From: Gallalistipes aquisgranensis
Lineage (GTDB): Bacteria > Bacteroidota > Bacteroidia > Bacteroidales > Rikenellaceae
Length of the DNA stretch: 64,000 nt
Reading direction: 5' to 3'
Assembly (NCBI RefSeq): GCF_014982715.1
Contig: NZ_JADCJY010000002.1
Span: 558,001 to 622,000, forward strand
The translations under genes and the position numbers were made by a program. The notes below the pieces were generated by a model. It had not been told where the DNA came from. It saw only the letters and a program-made list of their open reading frames with translations, and did not search any database. Numbering within the stretch: position 1 is the first letter of the stretch; the number at the start of each line of letters is the position of its first letter. Of this stretch, positions 33,406 through 41,576 are shown one piece after another.

Positions 33406-34511
33406 GGGATGGTTTTTTCGTAACGGTTGCCGGGCAGCGTGCGGATCGCTCCGGCCATTTCGAGACCCAGCAGCAGCGGGGCCAGTTGGGCCGGGGATAG
33501 TCCGCTCCATTCGGCCAGTTCCTCCGAGGAGACGATTTCCCGGTCGCGGAAACAGCTCAGCAAGCCCCGCTCGTCCTTGCTCAGGTCGGGCTCCAGGGAC
33601 TCGTCGGCTTCCGGTTCCCGCTGCCGGGGTGCGGGTGTCCAGTCCAGTTCCCGCACGATGTCGTAGGCCGAGCAGACCATGCGGGCTTTCAGGTGCTTGA
33701 TGAGATTGTTGGTGCCGGCGGAAGCGGGATCGGTGGCCCGGCCGGGTACGGCCATCAGGCAGCGGTCGTAGTCCAGCGCGAACTGGGCCGTGGTGAGCGA
33801 TCCCCCTTCAGCCGGGGACTCCACGATCACCGTACCCGGCGTCAGCCCTGCGATCAGGCGGTTCCGCTGCAGGAATACCGAGGCGTGCGGGGTGAACCGG
33901 GAATGGAATTCGGTGAGTATGCCACCGCCGAGACGCACCATCTCCCGGGCCATGTGGGTGTTGTGGGCGGGATAGATCGTGGTCAGTGCGTTGGGCAGGA
34001 TGCCCAGCGTGGGAACCCCTGCATCCAGCGCGGCCCGGTGGCAGGCCGTGTCCACACCGCCCGACAGGCCGCTGACGATCACCAGGTCGGGGATTTGTGC
34101 GGCCAGTCCGAAGACGAGTTCTTCGCACATCTTCAGCCCGTATGTGGTGACGTCCCGTGTGCCGGCCATCGAGACCATCCTGCGGTCGAACAGGGCGGGA
34201 TCGCCTTTCAGGTAGAGGACGTGCGGGTAATCCGGACACTCTTTCAGCAAAGCCGGGTAGTCCGGCGATGTGGCGACGAAGGCGTGTATGCCGTGTTTTT
34301 CGAGAAAAGCGATCTCCTGCTCGGCCTGGCGGTGGAAGTTCTTGCGGGATAGGGATTTCGCAAGCCCGGGCTTCAATTGCGCCCTCTGTACGATCTCCTG
34401 TTCCGTCGCGGCGTACAGCGCTTCGGCCGAACCGAAACACTCCATGAGGTGAATGGCTGTTCTGGGTCCGATTTCGGGTTCCAGCGTGAGGGCTATGTCA
34501 TCGGTGAGCAT
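33402..34511 (-). CDS. dprA: DNA-processing protein DprA
   Basis: DprA loads RecA onto incoming single-stranded DNA during natural transformation. The 369-residue protein has a helix-hairpin-helix-like N-terminus (LEPEIGPRTAIHLMECFG), a central Rossmann domain (GDPALFDRRMVSMAGTR, IVSGLSGGVDTACHRAAL, EFALDYDRCLMAVPGRATD-like segment) and a C-terminal winged-helix region (EIVSSEELAEWSGLSPAQL). It is co-transcribed with tatD. tRNA-Cys lies 145 bases upstream on the other strand. Confidence 0.92.
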   Translation of the reverse strand: MLTDDIALTLEPEIGPRTAIHLMECFGSAEALYAATEQEIVQRAQLKPGLAKSLSRKNFHRQAEQEIAFLEKHGIHAFVATSPDYPALLKECPDYPHVLYLKGDPALFDRRMVSMAGTRDVTTYGLKMCEELVFGLAAQIPDLVIVSGLSGGVDTACHRAALDAGVPTLGILPNALTTIYPAHNTHMAREMVRLGGGILTEFHSRFTPHASVFLQRNRLIAGLTPGTVIVESPAEGGSLTTAQFALDYDRCLMAVPGRATDPASAGTNNLIKHLKARMVCSAYDIVRELDWTPAPRQREPEADESLEPDLSKDERGLLSCFRDREIVSSEELAEWSGLSPAQLAPLLLGLEMAGAIRTLPGNRYEKTIP

Positions 34512-34575
34512 GGATGGCGTTTGCGGGTGAAAAAATTACGGGTAAATGTAGTGAAAAGATTTCGCTTCCGGAAGT

Positions 34576-34606
34576 TTTGGAGAATACATATTATTTACTA
34601 TCTTTG
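34576..34606 (+). promoter_or_regulatory. Bacteroidota promoter of tRNA-Cys
   Basis: TTTG (34576-34579), a 19-base spacer and TATCTTTG (34599-34606) match the -33/-7 consensus exactly. The tRNA begins 49 bases after the -7 element. Confidence 0.8.
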
Positions 34607-34655
34607 CGGTCTCGATCGGATGCTGTTCATGCGGAACGCTTCCCTTTCGGACAAG

Positions 34656-34726
34656 GGTCTGATGGCCGAGTGGCTAGGCACAGCTCTGCAAAAGCTGCTA
34701 CAGCGGTTCGAGTCCGCTTCAGACCT
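34656..34726 (+). tRNA. tRNA-Cys (anticodon GCA)
   Basis: The acceptor arms GGTCTGA (34656-34662) and TCAGACC (34719-34725) pair fully, and U is the discriminator base. The anticodon stem CAGCT/AGCTG holds the loop CTGCAAA, giving anticodon GCA. The T arm AGCGG-TTCGAGT-CCGCT is intact. CCA is not encoded. The last 15 bases of the gene are part of the 17-bp direct repeat that marks the inserted element, so the tRNA is kept intact at the left junction. Confidence 0.93.
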
Positions 34727-34728
34727 CA
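34712..34728 (+). repeat. attL direct repeat in the tRNA-Cys 3' end
   Basis: GTCCGCTTCAGACCTCA occurs here and again at 52032-52048 in the same orientation. The flanking bases differ on both sides. It covers the T-arm and acceptor 3' strand of tRNA-Cys plus two bases, a typical tyrosine-integrase target. Confidence 0.88.
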
Positions 34729-34730
34729 CG

Positions 34731-34764
34731 AAAACCGCCTTACAGTATACTGTAAGGCGGTTTT
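34731..34764. terminator. Perfect palindromic terminator beside attL
   Basis: AAAACCGCCTTACAGTA (34731-34747) is followed directly by its reverse complement (34748-34764) and then by CTTTTTGTTTTG. It lies three bases inside the element and now terminates the tRNA-Cys transcript. It is element-borne, since the chromosomal hairpin sits at the other junction (52049-52096). Confidence 0.85.
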
Positions 34765-34846
34765 CTTTTTGTTTTGTCATACATTTGTTATACGACTATT
34801 CAGATTGATTAAATTGTCTGGGCTATCCGGCTAAAGCGTTCATGGT

Positions 34847-35773
34847 TTATTTGAGCATTTTGCACATTTGGTCAATGCAATAGCGTTTCTGCTCCAGGTT
34901 CGGGTGGACGTATAAATTGAGTGTAGTGCTGATATTGGAATGTCCGAGTAGTACACTTACGGTTTTGTAGTCGCACTTGCTTTCGATGCAGCGGGTGGCG
35001 AAGCTATGCCGTAGGCCGTGGAATTTCAAGGCAGGCATTCCGAGCGATTGCATGAATTGTTTGTAGTAGTTCCGATATGTTCGCGGTTCGGTCGGCGTCG
35101 GGTCATTCGTCAGAATATAAAAATTCCCGTTCACAACTTTTTTGATAGGGCGGATCAATTTCTGCAAATCTTTTGTCATCGGAATTTCCCGGATGGAGTT
35201 TTTGGTTTTGGGGGTATCGAGAATTATTTCGGTATGCTTCCGGTCAGCGTCCACGATATAGATACGTTGAATTGTTTTTCGAACATGGATAACTCCATTT
35301 TCAATATCTAAATCATCCCATGTTAGCGCACAAATTTCCCCGATACGTATTCCGGTACTTAGGCATATATAAATACCCAGATTTTTGAATGTAAAATGAG
35401 ATTGGATATATTCCATGATTTGCCGTTGATGTGAACGACTTAAAATATCTATAGAATGTTTATTGCGTTCGGTCGGAAACTTTATATCTATTTGACGATA
35501 TTCAATCATTTGATTCTTGACCCCGAAGCGGAGTACCATTTTTAAAACGATTAAAATATCCTTGATGGTTTTTTGGCTTAATCCTTCGTCGAGTTTACGA
35601 AATACGAAAGCTTGTACATCCTGTTCCTCAACCAGTACCATATCGCCAAACGATGGCAAAATATGATTCTCGATTAATAGTGTGTAGGCTGAAAAGGTCG
35701 AACGCTTTACATACTGCTTTTTGTCCTCTTTCCACAGAGTGACGATTTTCGAAAGTTTAGTTTCTGCTGACAT
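34847..35773 (-). CDS. Tyrosine recombinase of the hsdS shufflon
   Basis: The 308-residue protein has an N-terminal SAM-like core-binding domain (about 5-90) and a catalytic domain with Arg143 (STGIRIGEI), His252 and Arg255 (HGLRHSFAT), His278 (LLGHSN) and the nucleophile Tyr288. It lies directly beside three silent hsdS segments flanked by inverted repeats, the usual arrangement in Bacteroidales, where such a recombinase inverts specificity cassettes. It is shorter than, and clearly different from, the element's integrase at 50555-51856. Assignment to DNA inversion rather than element integration is inference from position. Confidence 0.87.
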   Translation of the reverse strand: MSAETKLSKIVTLWKEDKKQYVKRSTFSAYTLLIENHILPSFGDMVLVEEQDVQAFVFRKLDEGLSQKTIKDILIVLKMVLRFGVKNQMIEYRQIDIKFPTERNKHSIDILSRSHQRQIMEYIQSHFTFKNLGIYICLSTGIRIGEICALTWDDLDIENGVIHVRKTIQRIYIVDADRKHTEIILDTPKTKNSIREIPMTKDLQKLIRPIKKVVNGNFYILTNDPTPTEPRTYRNYYKQFMQSLGMPALKFHGLRHSFATRCIESKCDYKTVSVLLGHSNISTTLNLYVHPNLEQKRYCIDQMCKMLK

Positions 35774-35834
35774 GATTGAAAAAATTTAGATTATATAGCA
35801 GAAAGATAAGCGTAAGGCATTTTATTACGGACCT

Positions 35835-35880
35835 CCTCAATGTTCCCCATTTGAGATTCCCGGAATTTACGGGGGAGTGG
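35835..35880 (+). repeat. Inverted repeat A, left copy (hsdS 5' crossover)
   Basis: These 46 bases match the reverse complement of 39236-39281 with four mismatches. The uninterrupted core includes TTTGAGATTCCCGGA. It encodes the conserved LNVPxLRFPEF start of the first target-recognition domain in both the active and the silent hsdS, so recombination here keeps the frame. Confidence 0.85.
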
Positions 35881-36366
35881 AAAACAAAATTAATAAACGA
35901 TTTAGCGGTTGTTATTGGTGGGGGAACACCTGATACTACAATAAAATCATATTGGGATGGAGAAATACAATGGTTTACGCCTTCTGAAATAGGTAAAAAT
36001 AAATACGTTGATTCAAGTTTGCGTACCATAACAGAAGAGGGGTTAAACAATTCCAGCGCAAAACTTTTGCCTCCCAATACGATACTTTTAAGTTCTCGTG
36101 CCACCATTGGGGAATGCTCATTATCACTCAGAGAATGTGCTACAAACCAAGGTTTTCAATCTCTTGTATCCAAAAAATGCAATGTGGATTTTCTCTATTA
36201 TCTGATACAAACAAAGAAAAAGGATTTAATCAGGAAATCTTGTGGGTCAACCTTTTTAGAGATTTCCGCAAATGAAGTCCGTAAAATTCAGGTATCTGTT
36301 CCTGCTGATGTAGAACAACAAAAGACAGCTGGATTATTGTCGTTGATTGACGACCGTATCGCCACT

Positions 36367-36384
36367 CAAAACAAAATCATTGAG
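36367..36384 (+). repeat. Inverted repeat B, left copy (hsdS central crossover)
   Basis: CAAAACAAAATCATTGAG is the exact reverse complement of 38717-38734 in the active hsdS. It encodes QNKIIE of the central conserved helix, in the same reading phase in both copies. Confidence 0.8.
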
Positions 36385-36391
36385 AAACTTG

Positions 36392-36409
36392 AAACCTTAA
36401 TTAAAGCAA
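36392..36409 (+). repeat. Inverted repeat C, left copy
   Basis: AAACCTTAATTAAAGCAA is the exact reverse complement of 37511-37528. In both copies it encodes TLIKA in the same phase at the border of a second recognition half, so cassettes 1 and 2 can exchange second halves by inversion. Confidence 0.8.
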
Positions 36410-36929
36410 CTATCTCATAAGCTAACTACACAGCAAAGGCCAAATACACGGCTCAAAGACTGTCTTACACATCATTCTTCTACGCTTCTTGAAAACGACG
36501 TAAAAGGCATAGGACAATATCCAGTTTATGGGGCAACAGGTATTTGCGGTTATATGGATAAGTATGAGATCTCTGGCGATTCAATATTGATTATTAAGGA
36601 CGGAGCGAGCGTTGGATCAACGGCTTATGCTACAGGCAGATATTCAACAATAGGAACTCTCAATTATTTGAGAACTACACAAGAGTGCTATTTGTTACCG
36701 TATATTTATTATAGTCTAAAAGCATTCGACTTTAGACCCTATATAACTGGTATGGCCATTCCTCATATCTATTTCAAAGATTACAGTAAAGCAAAAATAT
36801 GGTGTCCTGCTGTCGCTGAACAAAAGCGAATTGCAACAACGCTTCGGACAATGGACACCAAGTTGCAAATTGAGCACAAGATATTGCGAAATCTAATATT
36901 GCAAAAACAATATTTATTATCAAACCTAT

Positions 36930-37528
36930 TTATATAAATAGATTTGACAGGAGATATTGCTTTTGCGCCTTAAGCATGTTAAGACAATCCCGTTCCATCT
37001 CAATCTTATCGTTGAGTTTGGATAAAGCCTGCCCGATTCGTCGCTGTGCGACAAAGGGCGGTATTTTGAATGTTAATTCCAGGAATGCGTCCATATTAAG
37101 ATTGCGTCGGACGATACTTGCCCCTTGTTCGGAAATAGACCTATAGCTATATAACAACCGATGAGTTTTCAGCAAAAAGGCGACATAGTGGCAGTCAAAC
37201 TCCTCGGATATAGCAAAAATCTTATAAGATGGAGAAACAATCCCGAAATTAAACTTATCGTTGTAATTGATATTACCCATCCATAAATTTTGTGGGCTAA
37301 GGACAATATCGCCTTTGTGTAAGACCTTGTATCCTATATTGTTTTCGCTGGCTATATCTTTGGAAAAGTAATCGCGTTGCGAAAAGATGCCTTTGATTGT
37401 GGAACTTAATATTTCATATTGGTCGTTTATTGTACTTTTTTCAGTTCGCTCAATAAGGATATCACCGAGTCTGACGTTCCGGCCATGACCAAATAAGCAT
37501 TTATTACCAATTGCTTTAATTAAGGTTT
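36930..37528 (-). pseudogene. Silent hsdS cassette 2 (second recognition half, inverted)
   Basis: The frame runs from TLIKAIGNKCLFGHG at repeat C through NVRLGDILIERTEKSTIND to QKQYLLSNLFI. A TAA precedes TLIKA, so there is no start and no first recognition half. It ends tail-to-tail with cassette 1, their stops overlapping in the palindrome CTATTTATATAAATAG. It encodes one target-recognition domain plus the conserved C-terminal helix. It is a stored specificity, expressed only if inverted into a complete hsdS. Confidence 0.8.
37511..37528 (-). repeat. Inverted repeat C, right copy
   Basis: Reverse complement of 36392-36409 (18 of 18 bases), at the 5' border of cassette 2. Confidence 0.8.
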
Positions 37529-37540
37529 ATTTTACCTTTT

Positions 37541-38154
37541 CGAGTGCGCTAACGGATCAATTATATAGTGGTCAATTACGATTTCATGAGTTTGCAGACG
37601 ATTGGGGTGTTTCTACATTCGGGCATCTAACGGAACATTTCAGTCATCGCAATCGGAACTCCAAACACTATCCAGTATTTTCAGTTACCAAAGATACAGG
37701 TTTTATTCCTCAAGAAGAGCAATTTGAAAGTAGAGAGATTGCTGGAGATGACATTAGCTCATATAAAATCATTCGGCAGGGCGAATTTGCTTATAATCCG
37801 GCTCGGATCAATGTGGGTTCAATTGCTCGCTATGACAATGAGACCCCGTGTTTGATTAGTTCTCTATATGTTTGTATCAAACCTGCCGCTGATATTGACT
37901 CCGATTGGCTGTTATATTTGCTTAAATCGAAGAGAGCTATATTCTATTACAATTTATATGGTGAAGGAGGTGTAAGGATTTATTTATTTTATCCCAATTT
38001 TTCCCGTATTAAAGTAAAAGTCCCATCAATTCAAGAACAACATAGAATAGCTGCTCTTTTAAAATATATTGCTGATAAAATACTACAAGAGAAAAAGTTA
38101 AAAGATCTATATATAACTCAAAAACAATTCTTGTTACAACGCATGTTTATATGA
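37541..38154 (+). pseudogene. Silent hsdS cassette 3 (second recognition half)
   Basis: The open frame reads SSALTDQLYSGQLRFHEFADDW and continues through a recognition domain to the conserved end QKQFLLQRMFI, with the stop at 38154. SALTDQLY aligns with SAIRERLY at the centre of the active hsdS, and both share GAGTGCG at the nucleotide level. This suggests that it swaps with the active gene's second half. No start codon or promoter is present. It is tail-to-tail with the active hsdS, with 8 bases of overlap. Confidence 0.78.
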
Positions 38155-39307
38155 ACATTTGATTAAGTAAATATTGTTTTTGCCTTTGATATGCAGACTG
38201 AAGTTGTCGAGCATTGTGGATTTGTTTATCTATACTTTGAAGGATTTCTGCAATCTTATGTTGTATAACAAGGCAAGGTACGACGATATGTAAAGGTTCT
38301 ATTTCAGAAATATAATGCCGCTTATGCTCTTCAGAAATGAGATTAAGAAAAAGTAAATATTCATATATAAAATAAAGATTGACATTTGTTTTTGCCGTCA
38401 GAATTTTAATAGCAGAGGATTTTATTTTAAATGGGAAACTAACAAACTTTATATCCATTGTAAAATCATCAAATATTATACAATCTCCTTTCCCGTATAT
38501 ATTTTCTTGCTCTGGTGTGTAGCCTAGAATAAAGGCTTTATTAGCAGTCAGGACCGGAGTTAACTTTTTATCGTCAGTATATTCTGTATCAACAACAATG
38601 TATTTCGTTGGGTGTTCGTAAGATAGTACATCCTTTATGGTCTTATGCTCAAAATCTTCTTCCTGAATTTGAGTATAGAGCCTTTCACGAATCGCACTCT
38701 TTAGTTGTTCCAGATCCTCAATGATTTTGTTTTGGGTGGAGATACGGGTACCAATAAGAGCTAAAAATTTAGCGATTTTTTGCTGTTCAACGTATTGGGG
38801 GAAACAGACAATATTTGCAATTGCTTCAGTATTGCTAATCTTCATATCGTGTTTAGCACCAATACGGACGATGGGCTTGAAATATTTATTTGCGCGTCTT
38901 GGTAATGCAAAATAACTCTCAATAAACTTTCCAGAGGCATTTATTCTAACATTATATACTGCATACAATGTTGAAACTATGCCATCTGCTCCTTCGTTCA
39001 TTTTTACAATTCCATACGGAAAATCCTTTAATGGACTTTTAGTATAAATAATATTTCCATGTCGTACAACATGATAATCCAGTACACTTTTTCCTGCAAA
39101 AGATCTTCCTAATAACTGAATCTGATTGATAACACCGAAATCTCCCGATACAGATAAAACAGAAGTTTTATTAAAGAAGCCTGTTTTGTTGCGTTCTTTA
39201 TTCTCATACAGATATTCATTTAAAGGTAAATACCTCCACTCCCCGGAAAACTCCGGGAATCTCAAAGGGGGAACATTGAGGACTTTATTGTTGTTATTTG
39301 TTGCCAT
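38147..39307 (-). CDS. hsdS: Type I restriction-modification specificity subunit (active copy)
   Basis: The 386-residue protein starts at ATG (MATNNNNKVLNVPPLRFPEF); a TTG 27 bases upstream is less likely. It has two target-recognition domains (about 16-170 and 215-360), each followed by a conserved helix: STQNKIIEDLEQLKSAI at the centre and QRQKQYLLNQMFI at the end. HsdS sets the bipartite DNA target of the methyltransferase and nuclease. It is last in the hsdR-GIY-hsdM-hsdS operon and is the only copy with a start and upstream partners, so it is the expression site of the shufflon. Confidence 0.9.
   Translation of the reverse strand: MATNNNNKVLNVPPLRFPEFSGEWRYLPLNEYLYENKERNKTGFFNKTSVLSVSGDFGVINQIQLLGRSFAGKSVLDYHVVRHGNIIYTKSPLKDFPYGIVKMNEGADGIVSTLYAVYNVRINASGKFIESYFALPRRANKYFKPIVRIGAKHDMKISNTEAIANIVCFPQYVEQQKIAKFLALIGTRISTQNKIIEDLEQLKSAIRERLYTQIQEEDFEHKTIKDVLSYEHPTKYIVVDTEYTDDKKLTPVLTANKAFILGYTPEQENIYGKGDCIIFDDFTMDIKFVSFPFKIKSSAIKILTAKTNVNLYFIYEYLLFLNLISEEHKRHYISEIEPLHIVVPCLVIQHKIAEILQSIDKQIHNARQLQSAYQRQKQYLLNQMFI
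38717..38734 (-). repeat. Inverted repeat B, right copy
   Basis: Reverse complement of 36367-36384 (18 of 18 bases), located in the centre of the active hsdS. Confidence 0.8.
39236..39281 (-). repeat. Inverted repeat A, right copy
   Basis: Reverse complement of 35835-35880 with four mismatches in 46 bases, located at the start of the active hsdS. Confidence 0.85.
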
Positions 39308-39323
39308 TGCTTTTGTTTCGTGT

Positions 39324-40868
39324 TTATTCGACAATCCCCAGTTCTTTTAAGTATACTTCGATCTGCTTGTCCAGGTCGGCTCGCTTGGCTTCCAGTTCCT
39401 TGATTTCCGCCATGACAGCCTTAATATCAATAGGTTCTTCCTCTTCGAACGTATCGACATAGCGCGGGATGTTGAGGTTGTAATCGTTCTCGGCAATCTC
39501 CTGCAACGTTACACAATGACTATACTTATCGATTTCTGAACGATTCCGGTAAGTGTCGATGATTTTTTGGATATGTTCCGAACGAAGTTTGTTCTGAGTT
39601 TTGACTTTTTCGAATTCGCGAGAAGCATCGATAAAGAGAATGTTATCGTCCTCTTGACGACATTTTTTCAATACAAGAATGCATGTCGGAATGCTTGTGC
39701 CGTAAAAGATATTGGCCGGAAGTCCGATAATCGCATCGATATAATTCTTCTTTTCGATAAGAAAACGACGAATCTTGCCTTCGGCTGCTCCTCGGAATAA
39801 TACGCCGTGCGGAGCTACGCAGGCCATTGTTCCGCCATCGTTCAAATGATAGATCATGTGAAGAATGAATGCATAGTCTGCTTTGGATTTAGGTGCGAGA
39901 ACACCTACTTTATTGAACCGATCGTCGTTATTGAACTTGTCCGCTGCACTCCAGTCCGCTGAGAACGGAGGATTGGCAATGACCGCGTCAAATTGCTGGT
40001 CGCCAAATTCATCGGCTTCGATCGTATCACCATTGCGAATATCGAAATCATTATACTTGATTCCATGTAACAGCATGTTCATTCGGCAGAGGTTAAAAGT
40101 CGTTGGGTTTTTCTCTTGTCCGAAAATTGCATCGGCATGGCCGTTACGAGCCGTACGAAGAAGAAGTGAACCACTGCCACAAGTCGGGTCGTATACGGTC
40201 TTCAAACGTTGTTTATCCGTGATAACAATTTCTGCGAGGATTTGGCTTACCTCTTGGGGCGTATAAAATTCTCCTGCTTTCTTTCCTGCTCCAGCTGCAA
40301 ATTGACCAATCATATATTCATAGGCATCGCCCAAAATATCGATTTCCTGTGCTTCTTTTAACCCGAAGTCAATGCCGTTTAACGCGACAAGTACGTCGCT
40401 GATGAGTTTGTTCTTATCATCAGCCGTTCGTCCTAATTTGGGCGATGCAAGGTCGATATCCGAAAACAATCCGCCGAAATCATCTTCGCTTTCTTGTCCT
40501 ATGGTGCTATCCTCGATCTTTTTGAGTGAACGTTCGAGCGATGGCAAAATATTTTCCTTGCGATCGATCATCGAGATAATAGTGGAATATAAATATTCCG
40601 GTTCGACAAAATATCCGAGGTCTTGTATACATGCTTCTTTGAGGTCTTCTTTCAGTTCATCATCTTTTCCTGACCAAGCTTCCTGAAAGGTCAGACCGTC
40701 TTCTTTCAGTTCTTCGTTGGCATAAAGTTCGATTTTTTCCGACAGGTATTTATAGAATATGAATCCTAATGTGAAGTACATGAAATCGCCCGCCGACATA
40801 TTGCCGCGCAGGGTATTGGCGACTGTCCAGAGCTGGCTTCGGAGTTTTTGTTGTAGTTCTTCGCTCAT
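39324..40868 (-). CDS. hsdM: Type I restriction-modification DNA methyltransferase subunit
   Basis: The 514-residue N6-adenine methyltransferase has an N-terminal helical domain (about 5-150), SAM motif I DPTCGSG (227-233) and the catalytic NPPF (299-302), with a C-terminal region that pairs with HsdS. It forms the M2S methylase and the R2M2S nuclease. It is followed 16 bases later by hsdS and is preceded by the T5orf172 gene, only five bases away. Confidence 0.95.
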   Translation of the reverse strand: MSEELQQKLRSQLWTVANTLRGNMSAGDFMYFTLGFIFYKYLSEKIELYANEELKEDGLTFQEAWSGKDDELKEDLKEACIQDLGYFVEPEYLYSTIISMIDRKENILPSLERSLKKIEDSTIGQESEDDFGGLFSDIDLASPKLGRTADDKNKLISDVLVALNGIDFGLKEAQEIDILGDAYEYMIGQFAAGAGKKAGEFYTPQEVSQILAEIVITDKQRLKTVYDPTCGSGSLLLRTARNGHADAIFGQEKNPTTFNLCRMNMLLHGIKYNDFDIRNGDTIEADEFGDQQFDAVIANPPFSADWSAADKFNNDDRFNKVGVLAPKSKADYAFILHMIYHLNDGGTMACVAPHGVLFRGAAEGKIRRFLIEKKNYIDAIIGLPANIFYGTSIPTCILVLKKCRQEDDNILFIDASREFEKVKTQNKLRSEHIQKIIDTYRNRSEIDKYSHCVTLQEIAENDYNLNIPRYVDTFEEEEPIDIKAVMAEIKELEAKRADLDKQIEVYLKELGIVE

Positions 40869-40873
40869 GATAT

Positions 40874-41566
40874 TTACTGTTCTATTGCAGTTACTATATG
40901 CTTTTCTGCGTTATCGCAACGCTCGGACGCCTTACGTAAATCCTCTAAAATTTGTCCGTTGTACGAGAAATATTTAGCTCCCTGATAAGCTCCCGATGTA
41001 TTTCTTCGTTCTTCGGGCATAAACGTACCGACGAATGGAGATAATTTGTAAATACGACCCTCATATTCGATAGAATCATCGCTGGCGACTTTGACTTGTA
41101 TACCCGTCGGAGTGAATGTTATAAACTCTCCTATTCGGATTCCGACCATACTGAATTTGAAGCGTTCCCGTTTTACGGTACGTACATTTAGCTGATTCGA
41201 CGGTCTGTCTGTCCTGTTTATCGGAATGTTATTCTCGTATTCGGTGATGACCGCATCATCTATCGTCTGAGCTATGTCTCTGAATATATCCAATGCAACT
41301 TGGGGCGCGACGTTGAAGAACTCTCTATTTTGTCGAATACGCAGATCTGTTAATCGATCGATAGTTTTATGCACTAATTTCTCGACCTCATTATATTTTG
41401 CAGTTTGCATAGTCGCAAAAATTTCAAAAGGCAACGGTACAGCCGTATTATCTAATTCTTTAGACCGAATATCGACCGGACGTGCACTTTTCCCGATCTT
41501 TACCCAATCCTCACGAAAACTCGGATTGGTAAGAATATATACGAATCCTGGATGTAACTCTTTCAT
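40874..41566 (-). CDS. T5orf172/GIY-YIG-type domain protein within the RM operon
   Basis: The 230-residue protein starts with a T5orf172 domain (about 8-105). GFVYILTNPSFREDWVKIGKS corresponds to the GIY/YIG strands, DIRSKELDNTAVPLPFEI follows, and a Glu lies in the EVEKLVHKTIDRL helix. The C-terminal half (about 130-230) is a separate domain of unknown role (GIRIGEFITFTPTGIQVKV). It sits between hsdR and hsdM with 5-11 base gaps, so it is co-expressed with the RM system. It may be an accessory nuclease or DNA-modification reader. Confidence 0.78.
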   Translation of the reverse strand: MKELHPGFVYILTNPSFREDWVKIGKSARPVDIRSKELDNTAVPLPFEIFATMQTAKYNEVEKLVHKTIDRLTDLRIRQNREFFNVAPQVALDIFRDIAQTIDDAVITEYENNIPINRTDRPSNQLNVRTVKRERFKFSMVGIRIGEFITFTPTGIQVKVASDDSIEYEGRIYKLSPFVGTFMPEERRNTSGAYQGAKYFSYNGQILEDLRKASERCDNAEKHIVTAIEQ

Positions 41567-41576
41567 GGTCTTTGTA

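Larger units (their letters stand above)
35835..36937 (+). pseudogene. Silent hsdS cassette 1 (both recognition halves, frameshifted)
   Basis: The first half (35835-36420) encodes a recognition domain beginning LNVPHLRFPEFTGEW, then the central helix QNKIIEKLETLIKATIS and a TAA at 36418. The second recognition half continues in the +1 frame (HKLTTQQRPNTRLKD, about 36416 onward) to LLSNLFI at 36937. A one-base shift near 36405-36421 thus separates the halves. No promoter or credible start codon precedes the first half, so it is a donor and not an expressed gene. Its borders carry inverted repeats A, B and C shared with other copies. Confidence 0.82.

Noticed and set aside
34847-35773. This recombinase as the integrase of the mobilizable element.
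   Set aside because: It adjoins hsdS cassettes with inverted repeats, and a larger integrase with arm-binding domain sits at the right end in the standard position. A dual role cannot be fully excluded.
36930-37280. Separate small minus-strand gene starting MGNINYNDKF.
   Set aside because: The frame extends upstream without interruption to TLIKA at repeat C, and its sequence is the second half of an HsdS. It is part of a silent cassette, not a gene of its own.
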